A DNA stretch of 33,273 nucleotides from Blastococcus sp. (GTDB taxonomy: Bacteria > Actinomycetota > Actinomycetes > Mycobacteriales > Geodermatophilaceae), in assembly GCA_025465355.1 (NCBI GenBank), contig JAODNN010000098.1, positions 1 to 33,273 on the forward strand, in the 5' to 3' direction. The position numbers and the translations under genes are program-made. The notes under the pieces were generated by a model. It was not told where the DNA came from. It saw only the letters and a list, made by a program, of their open reading frames with translations, and made no database searches. Positions 14,256 to 22,430 of this stretch are shown here, piece by piece (the first letter of the stretch is position 1; each line of letters opens with the position of its first letter).

Positions 14256-15227
14256 TCAGGTACCGGGCTCGACCACGGTGATCGGCCGCCCGGCGCGGAT
14301 CACGAGGCCGACCCCGACGACGACGGCGGCCATCCCCGGCAGCGCCAGCAACGGCGGCGCCTGGTGCAGCAGGACCAGCGCCACGATGAGCGACCCGGGC
14401 ACCTCCAGCAGGATGGCGAGGCTGACCACCGTCGGCCCGACCGAGGACAGCACCAGGTTCAGCAGCGTGTGGCCGAGCAACTGGGCGACGAAGGTGATCG
14501 CCGCGATCAGCCACCAGTCGCGGGCACTGAACCCGAGAAGCGGCACGCGCGCCAGCGCCGCGGCGACGGCGAGCGTCACCGCGCACACCGAGTAGCAGAC
14601 GACCGCGTACGCCGACGTGGCCAGCCGTTCGCGGGCTCGGGCCCCCGCGAGGACGTAACCGCCGGCGGCGATGGCACCCAGCAGGGCCAGCCCGTCGCCG
14701 GCCACCGCGCGAAGGCTGACCGTGACATCCACCCCCGCGATCAGCGCCGCGCCGACAATCGCCAGCACCAGGCCGCACCACACTGCGGCGGGCAGCCGGA
14801 CGCCGGAGATCCGGGCGGCCAGCGCCGTCCAGATCGGCGTGGTGGTGACGAGCGCGATGGAGGCGGCGACCGTCGTCATGGACAGGCTGGGCAGCCAGGC
14901 AGCGAAGTGCGCGGCGAGGAAGAGGCCCGCGAGCCCCGAACTGCGCAGGTCACGCCAGCGCAGGCCGGTGAGCGTGCCGCGCTCGCCGGTGAGCAACACG
15001 GGCAGGAGCGCTGCCGCCCCCGCAGCGTTGCGCCAGAACGCAATGGCCAGGAAGGGCGCGGTGACCAACGCGGTCAGTGGCCCGGACAGCGAGATGCCGA
15101 CGACCGCGACGGCCATGATGGCGGCGTCCCGCGCGCCCGGCCGGCGCACCGCCCACGCAGCGACGGCCCCGTCCAGAGGCTCGCCCCGAGCGGAGCGAGG
15201 GGTGCGGGGGACGGGGTCCTTTCTCAC
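14256..15227 (-). CDS. EamA/DMT family transporter
   Basis: The 323-residue membrane protein has about ten hydrophobic helices in two EamA repeats. The first runs from about 28 to 160, with the typical FLAAHFAAWLPSLSMTTVAASIALVTTTPIWTAL region around the third and fourth helices; the second runs from about 165 to 315. Family members export amino acids, nucleobases or other small metabolites; the substrate is unknown. The GTG at 15227 overlaps the PhzF stop (GTGA, 15224-15227). The first 25 codons are hydrophilic, and their DNA includes a GAGCGGAGCGAG motif of a kind often dispersed in GC-rich genomes, so a later start such as ATG 15116 cannot be excluded. The gene is coupled to PhzF. Confidence 0.83.
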   Translation of the reverse strand: MRKDPVPRTPRSARGEPLDGAVAAWAVRRPGARDAAIMAVAVVGISLSGPLTALVTAPFLAIAFWRNAAGAAALLPVLLTGERGTLTGLRWRDLRSSGLAGLFLAAHFAAWLPSLSMTTVAASIALVTTTPIWTALAARISGVRLPAAVWCGLVLAIVGAALIAGVDVTVSLRAVAGDGLALLGAIAAGGYVLAGARARERLATSAYAVVCYSVCAVTLAVAAALARVPLLGFSARDWWLIAAITFVAQLLGHTLLNLVLSSVGPTVVSLAILLEVPGSLIVALVLLHQAPPLLALPGMAAVVVGVGLVIRAGRPITVVEPGT

Positions 15228-16093
15228 GGCATCCGGATCCGGCCGCTCGCGACGGGGAGCACCGAACCTTTCACGGTGGCGCCGACGGCCCGGCCGCCCG
15301 CCGCCGTCACCGTGCAGGACAGCACCGACGGCCGGCCCAGCTTCTCGCCCTGCCGGATGGTGTAGGTCGACGTCCCCTCGCCGGCGAGCAGGCCGCATTC
15401 GACCAGCCAGACACCCGTGCCGAGGGCGGCCGAGCCGGTGGCGGGGTCCTCGCCCCAGCTCAGGTCGTTGGCGAACACCCGCGCGTAGGCAGTGGAGGCC
15501 GCGGCGTCCCAGGAGAGCACCGAGACGCCCTCCCCCACGCCGAGCGCGTCGAGCGCGGCATGGTCGGGCACCGCGTGGTCGACGACGTCCCGCCGCACCG
15601 ACAGGAACGCGAACGGCAGCCCGCACCCGGCCACCTCGGCGGGCAACCCGGTGAGGTCCGCGGGGCTCAGGCCGACGGCGACCGCGAGCGCAGCCGAGTC
15701 CGGACCGTCCTCCAGGGTGGGCCGGCCGCCGGACAGCGTGGCGCCGTCGTCGTCCACGAGCACGTCGAGAACGCCCGCACCGCACTCCTGCCGCAGCAGA
15801 CCGGCCGGGAGCCGGCCCGTACGCACGAGGGCATGTGCCGCCCCGACGCTCGGATGACCGGCGAAGGGCAGTTCGGCGAACGGGGTGAAGATGCGGACCC
15901 GATAGTCGGCGTCGGGCTCGGTCGGAGCGCAGAGGAACGACGTCTCCGACAGGTGGAACTCGAAGGCCAGGGCCTGGCACTGCTCGGTGCTGAGGCCGTC
16001 GGCCCCGAATACGACGGCCAGCGGATTCCCCGCGAACGCCCGCGGTGCGAAGACGTCGACGACCTCGTAGTCCAGAAGTTCCGGGGCGCTCAC
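15224..16093 (-). CDS. PhzF family isomerase/epimerase
   Basis: The 289-residue protein belongs to the PhzF/diaminopimelate-epimerase fold. It opens with YEVVDVFAPRAFAGNPLAVV and has the active-site Glu50 in FHLSETSFL. PFAGHPSVGAAHAL follows, and DLSWGEDPATGSAALG near residue 235 marks the second half. PhzF itself isomerises a dihydro-hydroxyanthranilate in phenazine synthesis. Most family members, including this one with no phenazine genes nearby, have unknown small-molecule substrates. The GTG at 16093 puts the family's first strand at the N-terminus; a start at 16123 would overlap the divergent gene. With only 23 bases between the two divergent starts, one or both transcripts must be leaderless or begin inside the other gene. 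Confidence 0.87.
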   Translation of the reverse strand: MSAPELLDYEVVDVFAPRAFAGNPLAVVFGADGLSTEQCQALAFEFHLSETSFLCAPTEPDADYRVRIFTPFAELPFAGHPSVGAAHALVRTGRLPAGLLRQECGAGVLDVLVDDDGATLSGGRPTLEDGPDSAALAVAVGLSPADLTGLPAEVAGCGLPFAFLSVRRDVVDHAVPDHAALDALGVGEGVSVLSWDAAASTAYARVFANDLSWGEDPATGSAALGTGVWLVECGLLAGEGTSTYTIRQGEKLGRPSVLSCTVTAAGGRAVGATVKGSVLPVASGRIRMP

Positions 16094-16116
16094 GGGCCGA
16101 CGGTAATCTCCGGGTC

Positions 16117-17355
16117 GTGACAACGGTGAGCAGGGCGTACGTCTCGCGGCTCGCCGGACTGCCGGTGTTCGACCCCAACGGCGACCGCGTCGGCAAGGTC
16201 CGGGACGTCGTCGTGGCCCTGCGGGTCGGCAGCGCTCCCCCGCGGGTGCTCGGCCTGGTGGTCGAGGTCGTCGCCCGCCGCCGGATCTTCGTGCCGATGG
16301 GCCGGGTGACCGCCATCGAGCCGGGCGCCGTCATCCTCGCGTCGGGCACCCTCAACCTCAAGCGCTTCGAGCAGCGGGCCGGCGAGACGCTCGTGATCGG
16401 CGAGCTGTTCGACCGGACGGTACGGATCATGGAGTCGGGGCGGCCCGCCCACGTCGTCGATGCCGCCATCGAGCAGACCCGCACCGGCGACTGGGTGCTC
16501 TCCCGCCTCGCCGTGCAGGAACCGGGGCGGCTCGGCCGCCGCGGGCAGCTGCACCAGGTGGCGTGGGACGAGGTCGAGGGGCTGGCGCTGCCCCAGACCG
16601 GCCAGGGCGCGGAGACCCTGCTCGCCACCTACCGCGAGCTCAACGCCGCCGACCTGGCGCACGCGCTGCTCGAGCTGCCGCTGCAGCGCCGGCACGAGGT
16701 GGCCGAGGCGCTGGACGACGAGCGGCTGGCCGACGTCCTCGGGGAGCTGCCCGAGGCCGAGCAGATCACCATTCTGGGCACGCTCCACGAGGGCCGGGCC
16801 GCCGACGTGCTCGAGGAGATGGACCCCGACGACGCCGCCGACCTGCTGGCCGAGCTGTCCAACGTCGACCGCAACCGGCTGCTGGAGCTCATGGAGCCCG
16901 ACGAGGCCGAGCCGGTGCGCCAGCTGCTCAAGTACTCCGAGGACACCGCCGGCGGCATGATGACCAGCGAGCCGGTGATCCTCGCGCCCGACGCCACGAT
17001 CGCCGAGGCGCTGGCGCGGGTGCGCGAGCCCGAGCTGACGCCGTCGCTGGCCAGCCAGGTGTACGTGTGTCGGCCCCCGTCGGCCACGCCCACCGGCCGT
17101 TACCTGGGCCTCGCCCACATCCAGCGGCTGCTCCGCGAACCGCCGTCCACCCTGGTCAGTGGCGTGCTCGACGACCTCGAGCCACTGCACCCGGAGGCCC
17201 CGCTGGGTGAGGTCACCCGCTACTTCGCCACCTACAACCTGGTCGCCGCCCCTGTCGTGGACGCCCAGGGCCGGCTGGTCGGCGCGGTGAGCGTCGACGA
17301 CGTCCTCGACCACCTGCTGCCGGACGACTGGCGGGAGCGGGCCCGCCGTGGCTGA
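16117..17355 (+). CDS. PRC-barrel, MgtE_N and CBS domain protein (soluble)
   Basis: The protein has about 412 residues and no membrane helix. Residues about 5-85 form a PRC-barrel (GLPVFDPNGDRVGKVRDVVV). A middle region follows, then an MgtE N-terminal superhelical domain (about 175-280, with LADVLGELPEAEQITIL and DPDDAADLLAELS repeats). The MgtE hallmark YSEDTAGGMMT leads into two CBS repeats (about 285-405). It has the cytosolic Mg2+-sensing part of MgtE without the channel. Rv1232c in M. tuberculosis appears to be the same arrangement. A Mg2+ or nucleotide sensor role is inferred. GTG at 16117 or at 16126 could be the start. The following DUF1003 gene overlaps by eight bases, so the two probably act together. 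Confidence 0.88.
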   Translation: MTTVSRAYVSRLAGLPVFDPNGDRVGKVRDVVVALRVGSAPPRVLGLVVEVVARRRIFVPMGRVTAIEPGAVILASGTLNLKRFEQRAGETLVIGELFDRTVRIMESGRPAHVVDAAIEQTRTGDWVLSRLAVQEPGRLGRRGQLHQVAWDEVEGLALPQTGQGAETLLATYRELNAADLAHALLELPLQRRHEVAEALDDERLADVLGELPEAEQITILGTLHEGRAADVLEEMDPDDAADLLAELSNVDRNRLLELMEPDEAEPVRQLLKYSEDTAGGMMTSEPVILAPDATIAEALARVREPELTPSLASQVYVCRPPSATPTGRYLGLAHIQRLLREPPSTLVSGVLDDLEPLHPEAPLGEVTRYFATYNLVAAPVVDAQGRLVGAVSVDDVLDHLLPDDWRERARRG

Positions 17356-17869
17356 GCGGCAACGGCTGGACGTACCGCGGGGCGGCCGCACCCGCGGCTT
17401 CGGCAATTTCCTGCGACTGGACCCGGACGCGGTGGGGCGGTTCGCGGAAGGGATCGCGCGCTTCCTCGGGACCGGCCGATTCCTCGCCGTCCAGACGATC
17501 ATCGTGATCGTCTGGATCGGGCTGAACGTCTTCGCCGTCCGGCAGCGCTGGGACCCCTACCCGTTCATCCTGCTGAACCTGGCGTTCTCCACCCAGGCCG
17601 CCTACGCCGCGCCGCTGATCCTGCTGGCGCAGAACCGGCAGACCGACCGCGACCGCGTGCAGGCCGAGGAGGACCGCGCCCGCGCCGCCTCGATGCGCGC
17701 CGACACCGAGTACCTGGCCCGCGAGCTGGCCTCGCTGCGTGTCGCCGTCGGCGAGCTGGCCACCCGCGACTTCATCCGCGGCGAGCTCAGCCGGCTGGCC
17801 GAGGAGGACGGCGACGAGGGCGAGAAGCGGGAGAAGAAGGCCAAGAAGCGCCGCGACGCGGTCAGCTGA
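17348..17869 (+). CDS. DUF1003 membrane protein
   Basis: The 173-residue protein has a hydrophilic start, two membrane helices at about 40-57 and 75-97 with the DUF1003 motifs TIIVIVWIGLNV, DPYPFILLNLAFSTQAAYAAPLILLAQNRQ, then a long charged helix probably forming a coiled coil. The tail is Lys/Glu-rich (GEKREKKAKKRRD). It overlaps the PRC-MgtE_N-CBS gene, and the same pair is adjacent in mycobacteria, so the DUF1003 protein may be the membrane partner of that soluble sensor. The function is unknown. The gene converges with azlD: both stops sit in the eight-base palindrome TCAGCTGA at 17862-17869. Confidence 0.87.
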   Translation: MAERQRLDVPRGGRTRGFGNFLRLDPDAVGRFAEGIARFLGTGRFLAVQTIIVIVWIGLNVFAVRQRWDPYPFILLNLAFSTQAAYAAPLILLAQNRQTDRDRVQAEEDRARAASMRADTEYLARELASLRVAVGELATRDFIRGELSRLAEEDGDEGEKREKKAKKRRDAVS

Positions 17870-18188
17870 CGGCGGCGGCGAGGACGTGCACCAGCGCGCC
17901 CGCCGCGCCCGCGAGCACCAGGACGACGATGAACGGCGCGCGCAGCGCCAGTGCCAGCGCCGCGACGGCCAAGCCCACCAGGCGGCCGTCGAGCACCAGT
18001 TCGTTGCCCCGCGTGGCCGCCTGTACCGCCACGAGCGCGGCCAGCAGCGCGGCCGGCACGAAGTCCACGACGCGCGCCACCCACGGCTGCTGCACCCAGG
18101 CGGCCGGCACCGACAGGCCGGCCAGCTTCAGCAGATAGCAGCCCAGCGAGGCCGCGATCACCGCCGCCCACAGCGTCGTCCCGCTCAC
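17862..18188 (-). CDS. azlD: AzlD family branched-chain amino acid transporter subunit
   Basis: The 108-residue protein has four hydrophobic helices and a hydrophilic minimum, typical of AzlD. The start LWAAVIAASLGCYLLKLAG and the WVARVVDFVPAALLAALVAVQA segment are characteristic. With AzlC it forms an exporter for branched-chain amino acids or their analogues in the cytoplasmic membrane. The GTG at 18188 overlaps the azlC stop (GTGA, 18185-18188). Its last codons overlap the converging DUF1003 gene by eight bases, leaving no room for a terminator between them. Confidence 0.85.
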   Translation of the reverse strand: MSGTTLWAAVIAASLGCYLLKLAGLSVPAAWVQQPWVARVVDFVPAALLAALVAVQAATRGNELVLDGRLVGLAVAALALALRAPFIVVLVLAGAAGALVHVLAAAVS

Positions 18189-18910
18189 GCCATCTCCTCG
18201 CTCGCCGTGGGCCGCGCCGTGGTCCGGGGCGGGCCCGCCAGCCCGACCGCCACCACGGCGGCGATCACCTGGACGCCGGCCGGCACGAACGGCGTCAGCA
18301 CCAGCGCGACCACCGCCCCGCCCAGGGCAACCCGCCGCTGGACGGCGGCCTCCGGGAAGGATCTGCGCAGCCGCGGCCACAGCAGGGCCAGGAAAGCCGC
18401 GGGGACGACGGCGTCGAGGGCCGCCCGGGTCGTCCCGCCGAGCGCCGCTGCGCCCACGGCACCGACCACCGTCATCGCGTTCCAGGTCAGGTAGATCGTG
18501 GCGCCGCCGGTGAGGAAAGCCAGCCAGGCCAGCCGCCGGTCGGGCGCGGCCAGCGAGAGCGCCGTCGTCTCGTCGATGACCCAGTGCCCCGCGGCGAGCC
18601 GCCGCAGCACGCCCCGGGGACGGAGCACCGGGATCAGCCGGACCCCGTAGACGGTGTTGCGGGTGCCGAGCAGCAGCGCACTGCCGACGGCCGCCAGGGC
18701 GCTGCCCCCCGCGCCGAGCACGCCCACCAGCGCGAACTGCGAGGCGCCGGTGAACATCAGCAGTGAGAGCGTCATCGCCTGCCAGACGGTCAGCCCGGCC
18801 GCGACGGCGGCGGCCCCGAACGCGGCGCCGTACAGCCCGACGGCCAGACCCAGGCCGATCGCGTCCCGGAGGATCGCGGCGCGGTCCGGGCTGCGGGCGG
18901 GCGACGACAC
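18185..18910 (-). CDS. azlC: AzlC family branched-chain amino acid permease
   Basis: The 241-residue membrane protein has the AzlC motif region LLMFTGASQFALVGVLGAGGS near 50-72, then LLLGTRNTVYGVRLIP and AGHWVIDETTAL, followed by further helices. This matches the large subunit of the AzlCD exporter, first known from azaleucine resistance in Bacillus. The GTG at 18910 gives a short hydrophilic start before the first helix. It is first in a two-gene unit with azlD. The roughly 186 bases between this gene and mrp hold the two divergent promoters; I see no operator there. Confidence 0.86.
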   Translation of the reverse strand: MSSPARSPDRAAILRDAIGLGLAVGLYGAAFGAAAVAAGLTVWQAMTLSLLMFTGASQFALVGVLGAGGSALAAVGSALLLGTRNTVYGVRLIPVLRPRGVLRRLAAGHWVIDETTALSLAAPDRRLAWLAFLTGGATIYLTWNAMTVVGAVGAAALGGTTRAALDAVVPAAFLALLWPRLRRSFPEAAVQRRVALGGAVVALVLTPFVPAGVQVIAAVVAVGLAGPPRTTARPTASEEMA

Positions 18911-19096
18911 TCCAGCCAGGTTAGTGACGCGGCCGGAGGGCGCTACGGCCGGCAGCTGCGCGGAAGATCACCCTCCGGCGGGGGTCGCCATGCGCGGCCC
19001 GCCGTAGAGTGGCAGGCGACCCGGTTGCGCAGGTCGCCGTGTCCTCCGGCCGGCCGCCGGACCAGGGTCCCCCGTCGAAGGAGACACACGAACACG

Positions 19097-20248
19097 ATGT
19101 CCGACCAGCTGACCGGCACACCGGCGCTCGATGCCATCAACGCTGCTCTGGCCACCGTCCAGGACCCGGAGATCAACCGGCCGCTGACCGAGCTGGGCAT
19201 GGTCAAGGACGTGCAGATCGGCGCCGACGGCGCGGTCCGCGTCGAGGTCTACCTGACCGTCGCCGGCTGCCCGATGCGCGAGACGATCACCAATCGCGTC
19301 ACGACCGCCGTCTCCGCCGTCGCCGGAGTCACCGGTGTCCAGGTGGTGCTCGATGTGATGAGCGACGAGCAGCGCGCCGAGCTGCGGAGGACGGTCCGCG
19401 GCAGCGACGCCCCCGACCCGGTCATCCCGTTCGCGCAACCCGGCTCGCTGACCCGCGTCTATGCGGTCGCGTCGGGCAAGGGCGGCGTCGGCAAGTCCAG
19501 CGTCACGGTGAACCTCGCGGTCTCACTGGCCAAGCGAGGCCTGTCGGTCGGCGTGGTGGACGCCGACATCTACGGGCACTCGGTGCCGCGGATGCTGGGC
19601 GTCGACGACAAGCCGACCCAGGTCGACAACATGATCATGCCGCCGCAGGCCTACGGCGTGAAGGTCATCTCGATCGGCATGTTCACCCCAGGCAACACCC
19701 CGGTCGTGTGGCGCGGGCCGATGCTGCACCGCGCGCTGCAGCAGTTCCTCGCCGACGTGTGGTGGGGCGACCTCGACGTCCTTCTCCTGGACCTCCCGCC
19801 CGGCACCGGTGACATCGCGATCTCGGTGGCACAGCTGGTGCCCAACGCCGAGATCCTCGTGGTGACGACGCCGCAGCTGGCGGCGGCGGAGGTCGCCGAG
19901 CGCGCCGGCGCGATCGCCACCCAGACCCACCAGCAGGTGGTCGGCGTCGTCGAGAACATGTCCTGGCTAGACCTGCCCGACGGCTCGCGCATGGAGGTCT
20001 TCGGCTCAGGCGGCGGCGAGGCGGTCTCCGACGCGCTGACCCGCACGCTCGGCGCGCGGGTGCCGCTGCTCGGTCAGATCCCGCTCGACACGCGCCTGCG
20101 TGAGGCCGGCGACGCCGGCGCGCCGATCGTTCTGGCCGAGCCCGACTCCCCCGCCGCGCAGGCGCTGGAGAAGATCGCCGACGGTCTCGCCGTCCGCCAG
20201 CGTGGCCTCTCCGGCATGTCGCTGGGCCTCACACCCGTTCGACACTGA
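19097..20248 (+). CDS. mrp: Mrp/NBP35-type Fe-S carrier P-loop ATPase
   Basis: The 383-residue protein has an N-terminal MIP18/DUF59 domain (about 9-90, with Cys58 in VAGCPMRETI). A SIMIBI-class ATPase follows, with the deviant Walker A SGKGGVGKSS at 126-135, switch DADIYGHSVPRMLG, and LLLDLPPGTGD. Family members bind and pass on iron-sulfur clusters. The usual C-terminal CxxC is missing: the segment after VVENMSWL reads DLPDGSRMEVFGSGGG, as in actinobacterial Mrp proteins, so cluster binding must differ. ATG at 19097 has AAGGAG, but 13 bases away, longer than normal; an upstream start at 19025 would add a basic, unlike-family tail. The gene stands alone and converges on tatB. Confidence 0.9.
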   Translation: MSDQLTGTPALDAINAALATVQDPEINRPLTELGMVKDVQIGADGAVRVEVYLTVAGCPMRETITNRVTTAVSAVAGVTGVQVVLDVMSDEQRAELRRTVRGSDAPDPVIPFAQPGSLTRVYAVASGKGGVGKSSVTVNLAVSLAKRGLSVGVVDADIYGHSVPRMLGVDDKPTQVDNMIMPPQAYGVKVISIGMFTPGNTPVVWRGPMLHRALQQFLADVWWGDLDVLLLDLPPGTGDIAISVAQLVPNAEILVVTTPQLAAAEVAERAGAIATQTHQQVVGVVENMSWLDLPDGSRMEVFGSGGGEAVSDALTRTLGARVPLLGQIPLDTRLREAGDAGAPIVLAEPDSPAAQALEKIADGLAVRQRGLSGMSLGLTPVRH

Positions 20249-20304
20249 CCGAGCCGCACCCGTCCTGACTCGACGCGGGCCGGGGACGGCGCCTGGCCGC
20301 GGTG

Positions 20305-20364
20305 TCGTCCGGAGGACGACGGTCTTACGTCGCGTCGCCCGGAGGACGACAGTGTCACGTCGCG
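20305..20364 (-). repeat. 30-bp tandem duplication at the tatB stop codon
   Basis: Units 20305-20334 and 20335-20364 match at 26 of 30 positions. The right unit covers the tatB stop (TGA, 20355-20357). The left unit has TAA in the same frame at 20325-20327, so the duplication gives tatB a second in-frame stop 30 bases on. Confidence 0.7.
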
Positions 20365-20747
20365 TCGGGGTCGAAGGGGGGCGGCGTCCCACGGTCCCGG
20401 GAGCGGGCGGTGTCCCGCGCGGCGACGGCCTCGGCGCCGACGACCAATCCCGCCGAGCCGGTGGCACTCCCCCGGCTCATCATCGGAAGATCGTCGTCGT
20501 CGCCGAACAACTGCTCACGGATGAACGTCTTCGGGTGGTACTGGCGCAGGTCGAGATTCCGCAGGTCGGGCATGTCGTCGCCGAGCGACTCGTTCATCTG
20601 CTCGCGGATACCGGTGATCGCTTCCCGGACCTTCTTCAGCCCCGCGGCGGCGTCCTTGGCGAGGTCCGGGAGCCTCTCCGGGCCGAAGATGAACAGCGCG
20701 GCGAGCGCGATGACGAGAACTTCGCCCCAGCCGATCGAGTCGAACAC
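20355..20747 (-). CDS. tatB: Sec-independent protein translocase TatB
   Basis: The 130-residue protein has one N-terminal membrane helix with the TatA/B motif FGPERLPDL at about 21-29. It starts MFDSIGWGEVLVIALAALFI, as TatB does, and continues with a long amphipathic helix (LKKVREAITGIREQMNESLGDD) and a charged C-tail. TatB with TatC recognises twin-arginine signal peptides; tatC is not in the window. The GTG at 20747 is the only start compatible with the helix. Position between mrp and htrA matches mycobacteria. The tail end is affected by the small tandem duplication. Confidence 0.92.
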   Translation of the reverse strand: MFDSIGWGEVLVIALAALFIFGPERLPDLAKDAAAGLKKVREAITGIREQMNESLGDDMPDLRNLDLRQYHPKTFIREQLFGDDDDLPMMSRGSATGSAGLVVGAEAVAARDTARSRDRGTPPPFDPDAT

Positions 20748-20837
20748 CGCCGCTCCTGTTCTTCCCGGCCTCCGACGGCCACCCGACCACTGGCTCCAGC
20801 GTAGGCGGCGCAGCTCACGCCACGGCCGTCCGGGCGC

Positions 20838-22430
20838 TCACGCCCGGTCGAGCGTGACCTGAAGCTTCTGCGAGTGCCCCCCGCGCACCAGTTCCACCGT
20901 GACCTCGTCTCCGGGCTTGTGGGAGTCGACGGCGACGGCGAGCTCCTCGGAGCTGCGCACCTTCTTGCCCTCGAGCGCGATGACGACGTCCTGCTCGCGG
21001 ATCCCGGCGCCGGCCGCGGCGCTCTGCTTCTCCACATTGAGCACCAACGCGCCGTCGCGGGTGCCGTCGGTGACCGACCGGGTGTTCACGCCGAGGGAGG
21101 CATGCACGGCCTTGCCGGTGGAGATCAGCTCCTGGGAGATCTGGCGGACCGTGTCGATCGGGATGGCGAACCCGAGTCCGATCGACCCGCCGGTGGTGCC
21201 GTTGCCGCCCAGCGACGCGATCGCCGTGTTGATCCCGATCACGGCGCCCGTGGCGTCGACCAGCGCGCCGCCGGAATTGCCCGGGTTGATCGGGGCATCG
21301 GTCTGCACCGCGTCGATGACCGCGTTGGTGTCGCTGCCCTCACCGGACAGGCGGACGGGCCGGTCGAGCGCGCTGACGATGCCGCTGGTGACCGTGCCGG
21401 CCAGCCCCAGCGGCGAGCCGATGGCCACGACCGGGTCACCGACGACGACGTCGTGCGACGTGCCCAGACTGGCGGTGACGAGCCCCGGCTTCTCGACCTT
21501 GAGGACGGCGACGTCGCTGGACGGGTCGCGCCCGACGATGCGCGCCTTCGAGCCGCTGCCGTCGGAGAACACCGCTCGGATCTCGGCGCCGCTGACGCCG
21601 TCCGCGCCCGAGACGACGTGGTTGTTGGTGACGATGTAGCCCTTGCCGCCGTCGACGACGACGCCCGAGCCGGTCGCACCCGCCTGGCCCACCCGCACCT
21701 CGATGGAGACGACGGCGGGTGCGACGCGCGCGGCGATGTCAGCGACGGAGCCGGGCTTCCGGGCGACGCCGGGGTCGACCTTGGACAGCTGGGTGCCGGG
21801 CGCCAGCAACGGCGTCTCGGCGGCGGTCCGGGTCAGGTACCAGCCGAGACCGCCGCCGACCGCGCCGACCAGCAGGACGGCCAGCAGCGCGAGGACGGAG
21901 ACCCGGACGGAGAGGTCGCGGATCCGGAGCTTCCGCCGTCCCCGGGCGTCGACGATGACCGGCCCGGCCTGGGCGTCCTCCTCGTACACCGCCGGCGCGC
22001 CGAGCGCGGCCGGTGCCTCCGGGTCGCGCCACGGATCGCTTCGGGCGTCGGCCTTCCACCAGGGGCCACTGGCCGTGCGGCGGCGGCCGGGGCGGCCGCC
22101 CGGCGGGTCCTGAAGCCCGGACTGGCCGGGTGCGGCCGGCGCGAAGGCCCGCAACACCGCCTCCGGGGGCGGGGGTACCGGCCGAGGAGGCGGGAGTGCG
22201 GGGCGGTCACCGGAGAAGCTGCCGCCGACGGCGGCGGGGCGCCCGAAGGCGGTCTGCTGACCCGGCGTCGGCGCGGGCGCGGCCAGGGGCCTTGGCGCGA
22301 CGCGGTCCGGGGTGGGGGCGAAGGGGCCGGTCAGGCCCGCGGGGCGGGCGAACGGGGCGTCCCCTCCGAACGGGGCGTCCCCGTCGACCGGGGCGTCCCC
22401 TCGTGGTGTGGATTCACCCGAGGTGCTCAG
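20838..22430 (-). CDS. htrA: HtrA-like membrane serine protease with PDZ domain
   Basis: Numbering from the GTG at 22157, a cytoplasmic tail leads to a membrane helix (about 82-107), an S1C protease domain with His180 (TNNHVV), Asp215 and Ser295 (GNSGG), and a PDZ domain (about 345-437). It degrades or refolds misfolded envelope proteins. I place the start at CTG 22430, adding 91 residues. The frame is open there and has no ATG, GTG or TTG between 22157 and the stop near 22658. The added part contains AFGRPAAVGGSF, and the DPWRDPEAPAALG motif follows just after 22157; both resemble the cytoplasmic tail of mycobacterial HtrA (528 residues; 530 here). The CTG overlaps the anti-sigma stop as CTGA, like the GTGA junctions elsewhere. 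A conservative annotation would start at 22157. Confidence 0.88.
   Translation of the reverse strand: MSTSGESTPRGDAPVDGDAPFGGDAPFARPAGLTGPFAPTPDRVAPRPLAAPAPTPGQQTAFGRPAAVGGSFSGDRPALPPPRPVPPPPEAVLRAFAPAAPGQSGLQDPPGGRPGRRRTASGPWWKADARSDPWRDPEAPAALGAPAVYEEDAQAGPVIVDARGRRKLRIRDLSVRVSVLALLAVLLVGAVGGGLGWYLTRTAAETPLLAPGTQLSKVDPGVARKPGSVADIAARVAPAVVSIEVRVGQAGATGSGVVVDGGKGYIVTNNHVVSGADGVSGAEIRAVFSDGSGSKARIVGRDPSSDVAVLKVEKPGLVTASLGTSHDVVVGDPVVAIGSPLGLAGTVTSGIVSALDRPVRLSGEGSDTNAVIDAVQTDAPINPGNSGGALVDATGAVIGINTAIASLGGNGTTGGSIGLGFAIPIDTVRQISQELISTGKAVHASLGVNTRSVTDGTRDGALVLNVEKQSAAAGAGIREQDVVIALEGKKVRSSEELAVAVDSHKPGDEVTVELVRGGHSQKLQVTLDRA

Noticed and set aside
15224-16093. Phenazine biosynthesis cluster
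   Set aside because: Only a PhzF-family protein is present. No other phenazine genes occur, and the family is broad.
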